Position numbers and translations under genes: made by a program
Notes under the pieces: generated by a model
What the model was told of the DNA's origin: nothing
Seen by the model: the letters and a program-made list of their open reading frames with translations, nothing else
The model's database searches: none
Shown: piece after piece, positions 12,043 to 24,700 of the stretch
Layout of the letters: each line of letters opens with the position of its first letter
How positions within the stretch are numbered: position 1 is the stretch's first letter
Source of the DNA: Telopea speciosissima
Taxonomy: Eukaryota > Streptophyta > Magnoliopsida > Proteales > Proteaceae
Direction of reading: 5' to 3'
NCBI RefSeq assembly: GCF_018873765.1
Contig: NC_057924.1
Location: forward strand, 6,634,001-6,698,000
Length of the DNA stretch: 64,000 nt

Positions 12043-12805
12043 ACAGTGGTAAACGTTTCTGGCTACTGTAGCATCATCCATATCAATATTTACTCCAAGT
12101 ATTGTTAATTGTTAATTTAAAAAAACATGAAAACCTAGAAGAAAATACAAAATAATGTAAGGCCTTGAGGCATGAGCCTGATGTTTAGGGATTTCACTCC
12201 TGTACAGTACAGGCTCTTTTTTTTGGTTCAAACCACCCCTCTTCTGCCATAAAAAATGGAATCTTTTAAGTTATAATTTTTTCCTCTTCTGCTTCAATCA
12301 CTGACTTGCAATGCCTGCGAGTTCTGATTGAAATGGATTAATCAAATCTCTGTTTGAAATTGAGGCTGAAATCTCAAAAATTTCTGATACCAGTGTCTGT
12401 AATGGCATTGTGAGGAGTTAATAATATCTTTGATAATGGTTACAATTGCGAACAGAATATCAGTTGCATTGTTGGCTTGTTGAAGTAGTCTTGAAATCTT
12501 GATCACCATGCCTGAGCTCTTTGCTTAACTACCATTTTCATTGTCCAAGGCTGTAATTCAGAGCATCCAGTTAGCCGGTGATCCACTCGTCAGATTCGCA
12601 TTTTATTTTTGTCCTAGTTGAATTTGATGTTGCAGCTGACAGTGCTACTGCTCATATCATTGCAGTTGATATCACCTTAGGTAGGGGAGAAAAGTTTAAA
12701 CCAGAAAATAATGTAACCAAAATGTCTTAGCTTTTATTCCTACAATAAATCAAAGTGTCATTTAATAGTCGACTTATCTGTTGATGCCAAGAGGAAGCTA
12801 GCACC
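12043..12805 (+). pseudogene. Third, chimeric scrap of the organellar polymerase gene
   Basis: Three pieces of the polymerase locus are joined. Bases 12043-12085 match the 3' flank of copy 2 (55725-55767). Bases 12075-12766 match intron 10 (9840-10480 in copy 1, 53790-54435 in copy 2). Bases 12767-12790 match the last exon (codons for VDLSVDAK). The switch from intron 10 to exon 12 happens where both read AGTTG-like sequence, suggesting microhomology joining. There is no usable reading frame. Confidence 0.78.
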
Positions 12806-13814
12806 CGGCCCCTGATCAGCGGCTCTCGAGTATCTGGCTGTACCCAAAAATGAATGCAGAAGCAGTAAAGATAATCTGGATTCATCTTGATAGAGATAGA
12901 GTTTCAATGCTAGATCACATAGTGATGTAGATAGAGTAACAGAAAGTGTTAATAGAGTCCATGTACTGTAGCTTTGTTGCATAATAATGAATGGAATTGC
13001 ATATAAGCAGCAGCATCAATCAAAACTCATAAACCTTTTGGAGAGGATGGTACTCTTATCTCTCTCCCCATATGTGAGTTCTGATCATATATTATGAATC
13101 ATGGAATGTGTTTCTATACCCAGAATCTATTCCGTGAATACATAACCAAACACAGCACTAATCCCACCCCCCACCCCTTTTTTTTTTTTTTTTTTAAAAA
13201 TTTTCTAGGGTTGCGATATCCTTATCATTTGAAGAAAAGTGCAAACTAGCCTTAGTACATCTTACTAAGAAACCCTTGAAATTGGTGATTAATTAATTTT
13301 TAGGGTTTATACTCACAACTATGAGACCCGCACTAAAAAATTTAGAAATAGTAAAATAATAGCCACAGGACAACCACTATTAGAGCACTAACAAATTAGA
13401 TATTATGATAATGAAGGAAGGTTAATTAAAAGAACTATTATGTATCAAATGATAAATAAGATTAGAGGGTTCTCCGTAGTTTATGGTACTGGTCACATCA
13501 CCGTCCATATTATTTTTATCGACGACCCAGTTTACATATTACAGATGGGTCGACTAGATGGTAAACCCCAACTCTTCCTACCGTTTGATGGTGAAGAGAA
13601 CATGCAGAAATTGTTAGGGAAAAAAACATGAAATTAGCAAGAGCGGCAAAGAAGAATGTTTTCGTAAAACCTAAAGTGAAAATCTTTTTAAGTCATAATT
13701 ATGGAGGCAGTTTCTCTTCCCACGGTGAATGTAGAATCCCTTGTCTATGGTTTGGGAATCTTGAGATGAGTATTGGGATTAGTGGGGAGGGTAAAATCGA
13801 TTTCGTACAATAGC

Positions 13815-13990
13815 GGACAAGGATTTGGGTCCTCTATAGCGTGACATGGCGTGTAGCGCATCATCCAATGGCCCTGCATGCTCGGGTACATAGCCCAACA
13901 CATAGGTGGGATGTTGGACTGCGTGCCTATGTGTTGCAGGGCGTCAGATGTGCGCTACATGCCATGTTGAGCTATAGAGAAACTCCGTCC
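13815..13990. mobile_element. Foldback/MITE-like inverted repeat
   Basis: The arm CTCTATAGCGTGACATGGCG, followed by TGTAGCGCA, pairs with the downstream arm GTGCGCTACATGCCATGTTG followed by AGCTATAGAG. Inner segments (GGCCCTGCATGC and GTTGCAGGGCGTC) also pair. The result is a hairpin of about 170 bp. I see no clear target duplication or coding sequence. Confidence 0.65.
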
Positions 13991-14959
13991 TAGACGACAA
14001 AGTAATAAAGACCTCAGATGGATGGGTGAATCCTACTCCACCCGTAGAGGAAAATTTTCTCCCATAAGTACTCCTTAGACACAGTTTGAAATAGGCATTA
14101 AGTCCCAACGAGTAAAAATTTGAATCACAATTATTCTCTTTTATTCACCATTCAAAAAAATCAATACCTGGTCCATCAATTCCCCACAAGGTTCCGAGAC
14201 GGAGCTTAACTTGAGTCTCGATTAGGAATAACGACGATCTATGTTTCACACGGCATATCATTACACAGATAGTTTCATTCGAGATCGTGAGACAGGTACT
14301 CATACTCCAAGCTTCTTTGGTCTATGACTTAAACTGGACATTAGTCCGTTCTCTTGATCTTGTTTAGAGTGGAATGGAATGACGAGTGCCTTCGCTTCTT
14401 TGCCAAAAACTAAGAATCTTCATGGAGAATGATAGAATATTGCATAAGATTTGATCAAGTCCTCTGTGACCAATCCCTTTTAGGGCCGATCTGACATGGC
14501 CAATTCTTAATCCAAAACCTTAGAATCATTGAGTTTTTAGATTTGAGGAATGCTTCTAGGGCTTTTGGGAATTTTTTTAGGCAATTTCTATTGGAATTGG
14601 TAAGGACCAATTTGATCCTTGAATCCTTGCCCTTAATAGACAAAGTCTGAAACAAGCTTAAAGTCTCAAAAGATTACCATCTAACTGCAATAAAGGTTGT
14701 GGGTGGAGAGATTCTTGGTTCATTATGAGTGAAAAACTTGGCCTAACACCCAAAACACATTGAGAGAATTTTCCTCCACTCTCCTAAATTTTTTTTTTAT
14801 TTATTGAACTCCACCCTACTAGTTGAAGGTTGAAAATACTTCTCCCTCATTTATGACACTCATCCCAACTATATTAATGTCCATGATTAAGGAATATTTC
14901 ATTCATTGTGGTGAAGGAAACTACTGTCAAATACATTTCGTGAAAAACCATTTTCAAAT

Positions 14960-15065
14960 CATACAACAACTCAACCATATCTTATCTAAATAGGGTCGGC
15001 TATATGAAACCTTATCTTCCAATAAGATCTATTCGAAATCATACTTGATACAATTTTTTTAAGAG
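14960..15065 (-). mobile_element. RTE LINE tail fragment
   Basis: It contains ACAACAACTCAACCATATCT and AATAGGGTCGGCTATATG followed by a short decayed match to the conserved 3' region seen at 59877-60060. It is a fragment only. Confidence 0.55.
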
Positions 15066-15649
15066 ATGGATAGTTTAAGAAGACTAAACTACCGTGGTTG
15101 AAGAGAGAATCTCTTCGTCTATAGCAAGTCTCATCGTTAACCCCTCCATTACGTACCAAACAAAAAAAAATTTATTAACCCCGCATGGGTGAAACAAAAA
15201 ACCGATTCATTTAAGAGGTTAATGAGAAGTGTACCCGAGTGGGTTAACCATGTAGCTTATAAGCTTACATGGTTAACCTAAGAAAATTAAAATTTAATTA
15301 AAAATAGAGGGAGGACAAAAAAAAAAAAAAAAAAATTTGTCCAGAGAGGAGGGGTTTTACTGTTCAGGGGAAGGGTTTTAGGCTCTCAGCCTTCTGGGCT
15401 CTCAAGTTTTGCAAAGCTTTTAACAAGAAATCAATTAACTGTAAATACCTCTTCTCTATGATCCATTCCACTGTTCTTGATATCATCCTTTACGAGATCT
15501 TCACATGCTCTGCTTCAGTCAAGGAGAAGCAGGTCTGAGAGCAGGAATAAACCCTCGACCAACATTTTTTTTTCACGGAACTTCCACCATTGACCAAGAC
15601 GTCTTCTTTTAGCAGTAGAAGTTGTAAGCTGGGGAGAGTTGCAGAGGTT

Positions 15650-15795
15650 ATGGCATTTGGGGTTTCCACTCAGCGTGGCCCTGTCAAACCCTGCTTCCCT
15701 CCTTCTATATGGTTCTCTTCATCTTGCTGGCGCCACTCAATTACGGTGGCTTCTTTTCTTGACGGATTTTCGATGTCCAGTAAAGCCTCTCACAG
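15650..15795 (+). CDS. POP exon 1 (transit peptide)
   Basis: Encodes [14 protein letters not shown] followed by a Ser/Cys/Arg/His-rich stretch lacking acidic residues until LDG, typical of plastid/mitochondrial targeting. It ends ..CACAG|GTTCGG in phase 2, which matches the phase of exon 2. The donor is weak. An alternative ATG at 16426 would read through the exon 2 acceptor, and I consider it less likely. Confidence 0.7.
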
Positions 15796-18700
15796 GTTCG
15801 GCCCAAACCCTTCCCCAACCACCAATTTTTTTTTTAAAATATCGTGGTTATGGAATTCTAGGCGAGTGGGTTTCCTGGAGGAGTATATGTAAACATAATT
15901 TGCGATGGTTAGTAGGAAAAGGGTGAACAGGGAGTTGGAGGGCAGGTGGTGGACATTGCTTGACTGCAGTTTTGTTGTTGTTCGAGACGAAAGGTGGAGG
16001 AGCTGGAAAACTTGAGTACATTAATGGAAAGGCACCATCTATAAGTTTATTATAAATATGAGTGCCTAAATCTTGGTCTCTAGAATGTACTGGGTTGGGG
16101 CTTAAAACTCTATACTGAGGTCTGAAGATTTCATTTTTTTCTCTTCATCCGCTCCGCTGTTCTATCCACTGTTCATCGAGAATGAGGGGTAGGGTTTTTT
16201 ATAGATTCGATCACTCATATTTTTTATTTGTTCAAAATTTTTTTTTGGAGGGAGGCGGAAGAGCTTCCTATCTCTATGTTGTCTGCAACATTCCAGAGAA
16301 AGTACCTATCGTATGCTAGAAATAAAGCGAGTTGGTGCAGGTAAGTGGAGGGTTTGATGTTGTTCTTAAAGCTGGCTAAGAACAACATCATAAAATATGT
16401 TTTACTTAGGTCGAGTCTATGAACTATGTTTCAATCCCTTCGCTCATCAACTTTTTACAAATTGTCTCCTTTCTCTTTTGTTTTCAGCAATCGTTTCCGA
16501 GGGATAACCTGTTCATTCTTCCATCTTTTCAGTGTTATGGATGGCTGGCAGGAATCACACCAACTCCAGCATGTTAATAGTCCTCGTTGCAGTATTGTTG
16601 TCTTTAGTAGTTTTCTTCAATTTAAACGAGGTTCAAGTTATTATACTGGTTCATCCATGAAAAAAGATGATGTAGATATATTTGAAGAAGGGAAACCTCC
16701 ATGGTTTCTCAAGACTTATGGTTCTTCAGCTTGGATGTTACCTCATTACCCTAGAGGAGAAAAATTGTCAGGGAGATCAGTTAACAGGACAAGTGTAGAG
16801 GAACAAAAGAAGCAGACTCCTACACACCTTCATGAATGTCTAGCCAGGGAGGTGGAATTAGCTAAACTTTCTAGCCCCAGCAGCTGCAATGTTCTTGATA
16901 CTGTGTTGCCGAGCACCAATGAGTACGGGTGTATAAATCCATGGATCAGGGAAGCGGAAAGAGTGAAATCTAATATATCGGAAACTCGTCAAAATATTAA
17001 CAATTGGAAAGGGCTTGAGACCCCAAAAGACCAAAGTGGTTTAAGAGATGATAAAGTTGAGCATGGTAAAATTAATGTTTCATTTTCACCCAGACTCTTG
17101 GATTCTAGTGAAGGGAGACCTTTTAATGGAGCTAGACCCAGTGAAGCAACTGCGAGGGACTTATCCAGTGGAGAATCTTCTGTTGTTGCTGATAAATCAT
17201 TTGAAACCTATGTTGAAGCGATAAATCTAAGTGAAGAGGATGAGAAGGTTGAGCATGGAAAAATGAATGGTTCATTTTCACCCAAACTCTTGGATTATAG
17301 TAAAGAGAAACCTTATTTGCCAAAAAAAGAGAGTAAAGGGAGACCTTTAAATGGAACTGGACCCAGCGAAGCAACTAAGAGGGACTTATCCAGTGGAGAA
17401 TCTTCTGTTGTTGCTGATAAATCAAATGAAACCTACGTTGAAGCAAGAAATCTAAGTGAACAGGATGGCATTCATCCACTTGGAGACCGAAAGAGGCTTG
17501 AACGTATCTATGATAAAGTTCTTGTGGTTGACAATATTTCAGTTGCAAGGGATATTGTGGGAAAGCTTACAACACAGTACAAGAATCTAGTACATGCATG
17601 TGACACAGAGGCAAGTATTTTATATTAAGTGTATTCTATTTGTTGTGGCTATGCGTATGTACAGTTATTGACACATTCATTTAAATAGAGAGGCATATGT
17701 ATTGATACCTCCTTTATTTTCAGCTCAAGAGAGTTTTTTACACTTCTTCTAATGGCTGATGTGGATAATTTACTTCCTTTGCCTATTGATTGATATTTAC
17801 AGGTAGCTAAGATTAATGTAAAGAAGGAAACTCCCGTTGATCATGGAGAAGTCATATGTTTTAGTATTTATTCTGGACCAACTGTTGATTTTGGAAATGG
17901 GAAGTCTTGTATCTGGGTAGATGTTCTTGATGGTGGCGGTAGGGACATTCTGAAAGAATTTGCTCCATTCTTTGAGGACCCTTCCATTAGAAAGGTAAGA
18001 TTTATCATGAGGCTCTCCTGCTCTGTGTTACTCAGGTACTGAACATCATTGTATTGGAGTTAAAGGCACGGGATAGTTGCCACTACTGTAGTCCTATGAT
18101 CGTAGTGATGTTCGATGCTTCCTATGCTGGGTAAATCCTTCAATAAGTGGACTACATTTGGGAAATCTCTTGATTGCTCTCAAGAAAGTGAAGAGCCATG
18201 ATTGAGAGAAAAGGAAGTTCACTTATGATATGGTTAGGTTGATCTAGTTGACTTTTAGGATTTCTTGGGGTGTATTTTTCAAGTTTGTCTCATTGGTTAG
18301 ATGACCCAAGGTTTATATTTGAAATGTGTTGTACTCAAGAGTGATTTAATAATCTCTTCCTCATTTCATCCTTTAAGAATTGTACATAAATATTTTTTTT
18401 GAGGTGTGGGGGAGTTACTTTTAATTTGTTCATTACAAACCTGGAAATAGATAATTATTATCTTACTTTTTTGTAGGTGTGGCACAACTATAGCTTTGAT
18501 AGTCATGTTATAGAGAACTATGGGCTTAAGCTTTCAGGCTTCCATGCTGATACGATGCATATGGCACGGCTTTGGGATTCTTCAAGGGGAATAGAAGGCG
18601 GGTATTCTCTTGAAGATCTCACACGTGACCCAAAGATCATGTCTAATGCTCAAAAATGCAGTGGAGGGGAATTGATTGACAAGATATCAATGAAGACAAT

Positions 18701-21700
18701 CTTTGGGAAGAAAAAAATAAAGAAGGATGGATCTGAAGGCAAAAATAACACTGATCTGCTTGTTGAGGAGCTTCAAAGGAAAGAAAGGGTACATTGGATT
18801 TGCTACTCTGCTTTAGATTCAATAAGCACATTAAAGCTTTTTGAGAGCTTGCAAAGAAAGCTAATTGAGGAAGAATGGATTCTTGATGGCATTAATAGAG
18901 GAACAATGTATGACTATTATGAGGAGTATTGGCGTCCATTTGGTGAGCTTTTGGTTCGAATGGAGACTGAGGGAATGCTGGTTGATCGGACATACCTTGC
19001 AGAGATAGAGAAGTTGGCTACTGTAGAAAATGAAATTGCTGCACGTAGATTTCGAAAGTGGGCTTCTAGTTATTGTTCTGATGCTATGTACATGAATGTT
19101 GGAAGTGGTACTCAGCTACGGCAACTCTTTTTTGGTGGCATAATTAACAGGTAGATGGCATCTCATTGTGACTTCATTTTGATTTGGGATGTCTGTGGAC
19201 TAAGTAATCTGGATTGCAATTACATGTTATGCTTGGAAGACATGCAGGGTGGAGGTAGTTGTTGGGAACCTTAACCTGATGATTGCCCACTCTGTATCTT
19301 CTTGGTTTAAGCCAAAAAAAAGAAAAAAAGAAGAAGATTGGTTAATAGGTTTTTTTGCAACCTTTAATTGTATGTAACTGCTTCTGAGGTGTTCATCAGA
19401 TTCTTCTCTGCGTGGTTGTTGTAACAAAATATAAAGTTAAAGAACCAAAACCGAGAATGAGAAGAGAAGAGAAGAAGACGAAGAAGTGATGGAGAGAAGG
19501 AGAAGGGACTGTGGTTGTGTGAGACAGTCCCTCTCGTCATTGTCTTATTTATATTACTCAAATATTCAGATTACAAGAAGGATTCCTAATCAGTCGGATC
19601 CACAAATATAAAACAGAAAATCGAAATAGAACAAAACCTAATGGAACTAGGAGTTTATAATCCTAATTATAAAACACAAAAATCAAAGCACTGTTCAAGT
19701 GAACAGTGTCACATGAACAGTACTTCAACAGTTGTAATCATCCATTTGCTAAATTTGACCCTGGAGTTTCTATAGGGTGGTATTGCTGCCCATTATCTTG
19801 ATGCTCTTAATGATTCTAGATGGTAATTATTTGTGAATATACTTTCTTAAAGGGTTCATACAGTGACATTTGGAAGATATTATTCAACTGTATATAGTCC
19901 CTGTTATTGCTTAATACACGTGATATTTTTAAATTTAAATTATATATATTTAATTTTCAGCAGAAAGGAAACATGTTGCCTCGGCCATGTTACACTGAGG
20001 GGCAGTAGAACTGACATTAATCCACCATTCTGGGGCATTAGAACTGACATTAATCTACCATTCTGGGGGCACATCCTGAGGCATTTCCTAAATAAAATAT
20101 TGCGTCAGTGAATGATTATAACCATTTATCGCGAAAAAATCTATAACAGCTCCAACATTAATCTAGAAATCAGATAGTAAAGGAGCATTTGATCAAGCTA
20201 ACTTTGCCCTAGTCAACCTCTTAAAGTGAGGCCAATTTAGTGGTGGGGACAATTCTATTACAGTGGACATGTCAGATTTGTGGCTACCTACACAAGTAGA
20301 TATGCATATATGATATATGTATGAACATATGTATTAAAAAGTGGAATTATTGAAACATTGATGCAAGATTCTGAAAAGAGAAGAAGTTCAGTATTAACAT
20401 GTTCATTTATTACCAAGAGCAGATATAGATATGGATGCTTTGGAGTATTCTATTTTCTCTATTGACTGTTCCTAAATTAGATATTTACACAAAAAAAAGA
20501 TTATGAGAACCTTTGAGCTTCCAGTGATGTCCGTCCATCAATATGAATCCCTCAAGTATAAGTGTTTGAAATGTTATGAGTATTCTATTTTCTCTGTTGA
20601 CTGTACCTAAATTAGATATTTTACAAAAAAAAAAACAAAAAAAAAAAACTTATAACCCGTGAGCTTCCACTGATGTCCATCCATCAATATGAATCCCTCA
20701 AGTATATGTGTTTGAAATGTTATTGTGGAAATTACAGTGCTGAAACCCCTGATTATTTAACTTTATAGCTAAATGTTCCAAGTTATACTTCAGTGTTTGT
20801 TTCAACATAAAAATTGTTGAGAAAAATGATCATTGCAGTTCCTGTTCTCTCTTGAACATTGAAAATGTTATAGCTGTAACATTGTCTTCCCTTAATTTTC
20901 TTCTTTTACAATAGCCATTTTCAGTGATTAAGGTAAATTTTCTTTACGTAAACTTATGTATATATCCACCTGTGCCCTTTACAGCAAGGACCCTAATAAG
21001 AGCCTTCCAGAGTCGAGGAATTTTAAAATGCTTAATGTTGATAATGTGATTGAAGAGGGGAAGAAGGTGGCAACAAAATATCGTAACATTACACTGCATA
21101 ACATTGTTAATGGAATGCACAGTGAGATTTATACAGCTACAGGTTGGCCTGCAGTAAGTGTAGATGCTCTGAAGGTCCTCGCTGGAAAGGTCTCTGCTGA
21201 ATACGATTTGAGTGATGATGTGTATGAACCCAAGCCTGATGGAAATGATGAATTTCATCCAGAGCAGGTGGTCAATGAAATTGAGGAAAAGCAAGCTACC
21301 TCTGTTAGTGAAGAGAACATAGATATATCTATTTATGGAACGGCTTATGCTGCATTTGGAGAGGGAAAGGAGGGGAGGGCGGCTTGCCACGCCATTGCTA
21401 GTCTATGTGAAGTCTGCTCTATTGACTCTTTGATAACCAACTTCATTCGCCCTTTGCAGGTTGTTTCTTTAACCCTGTTATGCTTTCCTCCAGTCTTTAT
21501 TTTGTGAAAACTGAGGACACTTCTTCTTCGAAAGTTGAAACATGATCTGTGTGTTCAAGGCTGTGATTTCCTTACCCGATTGTGGAAACATTTAATCCTT
21601 TATTTGTTGCCATTATGTGTTCAAAACTTCAAATGGGTCATGCTTTGACCAAAAGGGGTTTGGAGCTAATATAATCTGGGGGAACATCTTTTAGTTTTTA

Positions 21701-24700
21701 GTGAGAATATTTTCAAATACATGTAAGCATACTTGCATCCAATTATTTATATATGTTCTTTGTTATTACTGAGTTTTGCTGCGGATGAGAAGTACCAAAA
21801 TATTACTGCTTGGATTTGATGGTGTGAATCATAGTCATATACACAATAGTAGAGGTTGTTAGTGCCATTAACATGTTTCACTTTTGCATGTGTAAGGGGG
21901 AAATAGATGCATCTTTTTTTTTTTGGATGGATAACGGATGCATTTTTCAATAGGTCTATGACTTATCGTATGCCATTAATCAATTTGATAAATTATTATG
22001 ACCATGGAATCTATCACACTGCTCGAACCATTTGTTTCTTAGAGAAGTTATAAGGAGTGGTACAGAATAGAATCTTATGTCCAGTGGTTTTGTTCCTTCC
22101 GAAGTGGTTCTTTTCTCCATTGGTTTTAGAGTGGGACATTGTTTGGTGAACCTTATGACATTCAGACTGGACAGCATCTATATACATGCATATGTATGTC
22201 AGTGTACAACAGGCATATATTTATCTTCCCCCACCCCCCAACCCCCCCCCCCCCCAAAAAAAAGAAAAGAAAAAGTGCAATAGGCATGCATGCCTTTTGA
22301 AACTTTCACCCTCCCCAAGAAAAAATGAAACTGAAAGCAGATCTTAGATCTTTTAAGATGGGAATGATACATGTTGTGCCTTGTTCAAGTATGGCACGTG
22401 AAATACAGTTATACATTTGTCATTGAAGACTATTTATTCTGTCTATCTTAATCCATAATTGAGGTTGGATTTTGTTGCATTATAACCAAGAAAAAAAAAA
22501 CACTTATCTGACAGATGTATTTTCTACTGTTTTATTAAAGATAATAATAATTTTTAGTATCTGCAACAAGGAAGTTTGGTTGGTAGTCACTTTTGATGAC
22601 ACAGAGACCAGGACATCGTGTAAATATGAGGGCCAAACAGGATCTGTGTAGCCAATTTCGTTTGTTTGGTGAAAGGCTTAGTTGAGTTGAGTTGTAGTCC
22701 ATATCATCTGGTAAGATTCTGCCCTGAAGTATTACACCACGTGACACATCAACAGTCAACTAAGCCTTTCGATCAGGATTTGTAGGAAAACGTTCAATAC
22801 ATGGTGGGATATGATTGAGATGGGCTTTGAAATTTGGTAGATGGCCAATTCACATGGTCTTCTATCTATCCAACAGTTAGAATTTGCCACATAAGCTCTC
22901 CATTGATTCGGTGGTGAAAAAATTCATCAGAAAATCCTCTAGACGGTGGGCCTTATCATTGAGATGAGCCTCGAGACATGAAGACAATCCGAGGGTTGCT
23001 CTTCATCTATCTTACAGTTGGATCAACCATATCAGCCCTCCACGTAGCTTAAGAAAAGGTTGCCAGTTGAGGAATGCCAGCCTTTTTATAACTTGATAAC
23101 AACATTCTTGAGTGTAATTTGATCACTATGACCATTGGGTAGATGGGTTAACCTCTGTCAAATTTAGCAGCTATCTCCATTATATGGTCGACCTTATCTT
23201 GAACTCTTCCTCTTTTATTTTTCTTAGTCCAGTTTTTTTTTTTTTTGAAGAAATTGACCTTTTAACCAATTTGCAAACCTTTATTCTGGCTTATCATGAA
23301 ATCCATTGGGATGAAACTTGACATGTGAGTAGAAGATGATGTGGACAAGGTTTCCACAAAGTTTCAGTACCAACTGAACTGCCATGTGGCAGATATGCCC
23401 ACCACATAGGGAATTGTTTCTTTGTCTGCCGGACAGGAGAAATCACTCTCCAATTAATTGTAGCAAGGGAGAAACTAACAACCAGTCAACCAGAGATTGA
23501 AGAAGAGAAGAAACAAAGCGAGAAATAGGGAGAGAAACGATGGAGAGAGGAGAACTGGGTCAGCAATAGAATCAGTTTGTATTCTATTGCTGGACCTTTA
23601 TAGTTTATTTAAAATGCAGCAACTGTACTCGTAGTAGGAATTACAATCAAGTAAGGAAACTAAATCAAGAAAGTAAACTGCCTAACCATAAATAACTAAA
23701 ACTCTCTCACAATGGGCTGTAAGAGATACTCCCCATCTCCTGTTACAAACTTTTGATGTGGATCCGTAGGAGTATCAACTGGTTCAGATGCAAGCGTCCC
23801 AGTCTCAGTTAAGAGGTTTAACACATTTGCGTTGTGATAAACTAATCCCTTTTTGCTTCGTATTACCTCAATACCAAGAAAATGGCTGAGGGAGCCCAAG
23901 TCCTTCATCTGAAAATGCTGATGTAGATAAGATTTTACCTTTGCAAGCCTTGATGCATCATCACCGAATGATAATATCATCAACATAAACAATCAACGCA
24001 ACCACTTTAGAACCCCGACGAAGAACAAAGATAGAGTGATCAGAATAACATGTTGGAAAGTAGCACTAGGTAGAGCTGAATTTATCAAACCAGGCTTGAG
24101 GTGACAGTTTCAAATCATAGATTGCCTTGTTTAACTCGCACACTTGGTGAGAATTCTCCCCCTGAGCAACTTACCCTGGAGGTTGCTCCATATACACCTC
24201 CTCCTGTAAATCACCTTATGAGATTGGATTCTTGATATCTAGCTGATAGAGAGGCCAGTCCAAATTTACAACCGAGTAGATAAGAACCCAGACTGAATTT
24301 AGATGAGCAACCGGTAAGGAGGTTTCAAAATAGCCCACACCATACGTCTGAGTAAAATTCTTCACAACCAAACAGGTCTTAAGTCATTCAACCGAACCAT
24401 TTGGATTGTACTTAATTGTGTACATCCAACAACACCATACAAGATCCTTACCGGGAGGTAAATCCACCAAGGTTCATGTTTGTCGAAAGATTAAAGCATT
24501 CATTTCTGTTTCCATAGACACCTTTCCACCTAGGATGAGATAAAACTTCTTGATGAGTCTTAGGGATGGAGTTAGTAGATATAGACTAGGCAAGATTATA
24601 CAAAGTAGATGGAAATTGAGATATAGAAACAAAATTCTCAATAGGGTAAACAGTCATGGATTTTTGTGTGCAAGAACAAGTACCTTTGGGAAGATCCAGG

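Larger units (their letters stand above)
12806..15649. other. Spacer between pseudogene and intact gene
   Basis: No gene is recognised. It contains a T/A homopolymer run (13175-13200), a foldback at 13815-13990, an RTE tail at 14960-15065, and stretches (14690-14780, 15050-15130, 15360-15400) resembling the first 480 bases of the window. The promoter and 5' UTR of the intact polymerase gene must lie near 15300-15649, but I cannot place a TATA box or transcription start with confidence. Confidence 0.5.

Noticed and set aside
16426-17628. A 400-codon frame starting MFQSLRSS at 16426, possible start of the intact polymerase
   Set aside because: It runs through a good acceptor (CTTTTCAG|TG at 16532). 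Exon 1 at 15650 offers a better targeting peptide with matching splice phase. It remains the main alternative start.
20956-21390. Reverse-strand frame of 148 codons opposite exon 5
   Set aside because: Shadow of the coding exon 5; no independent support.
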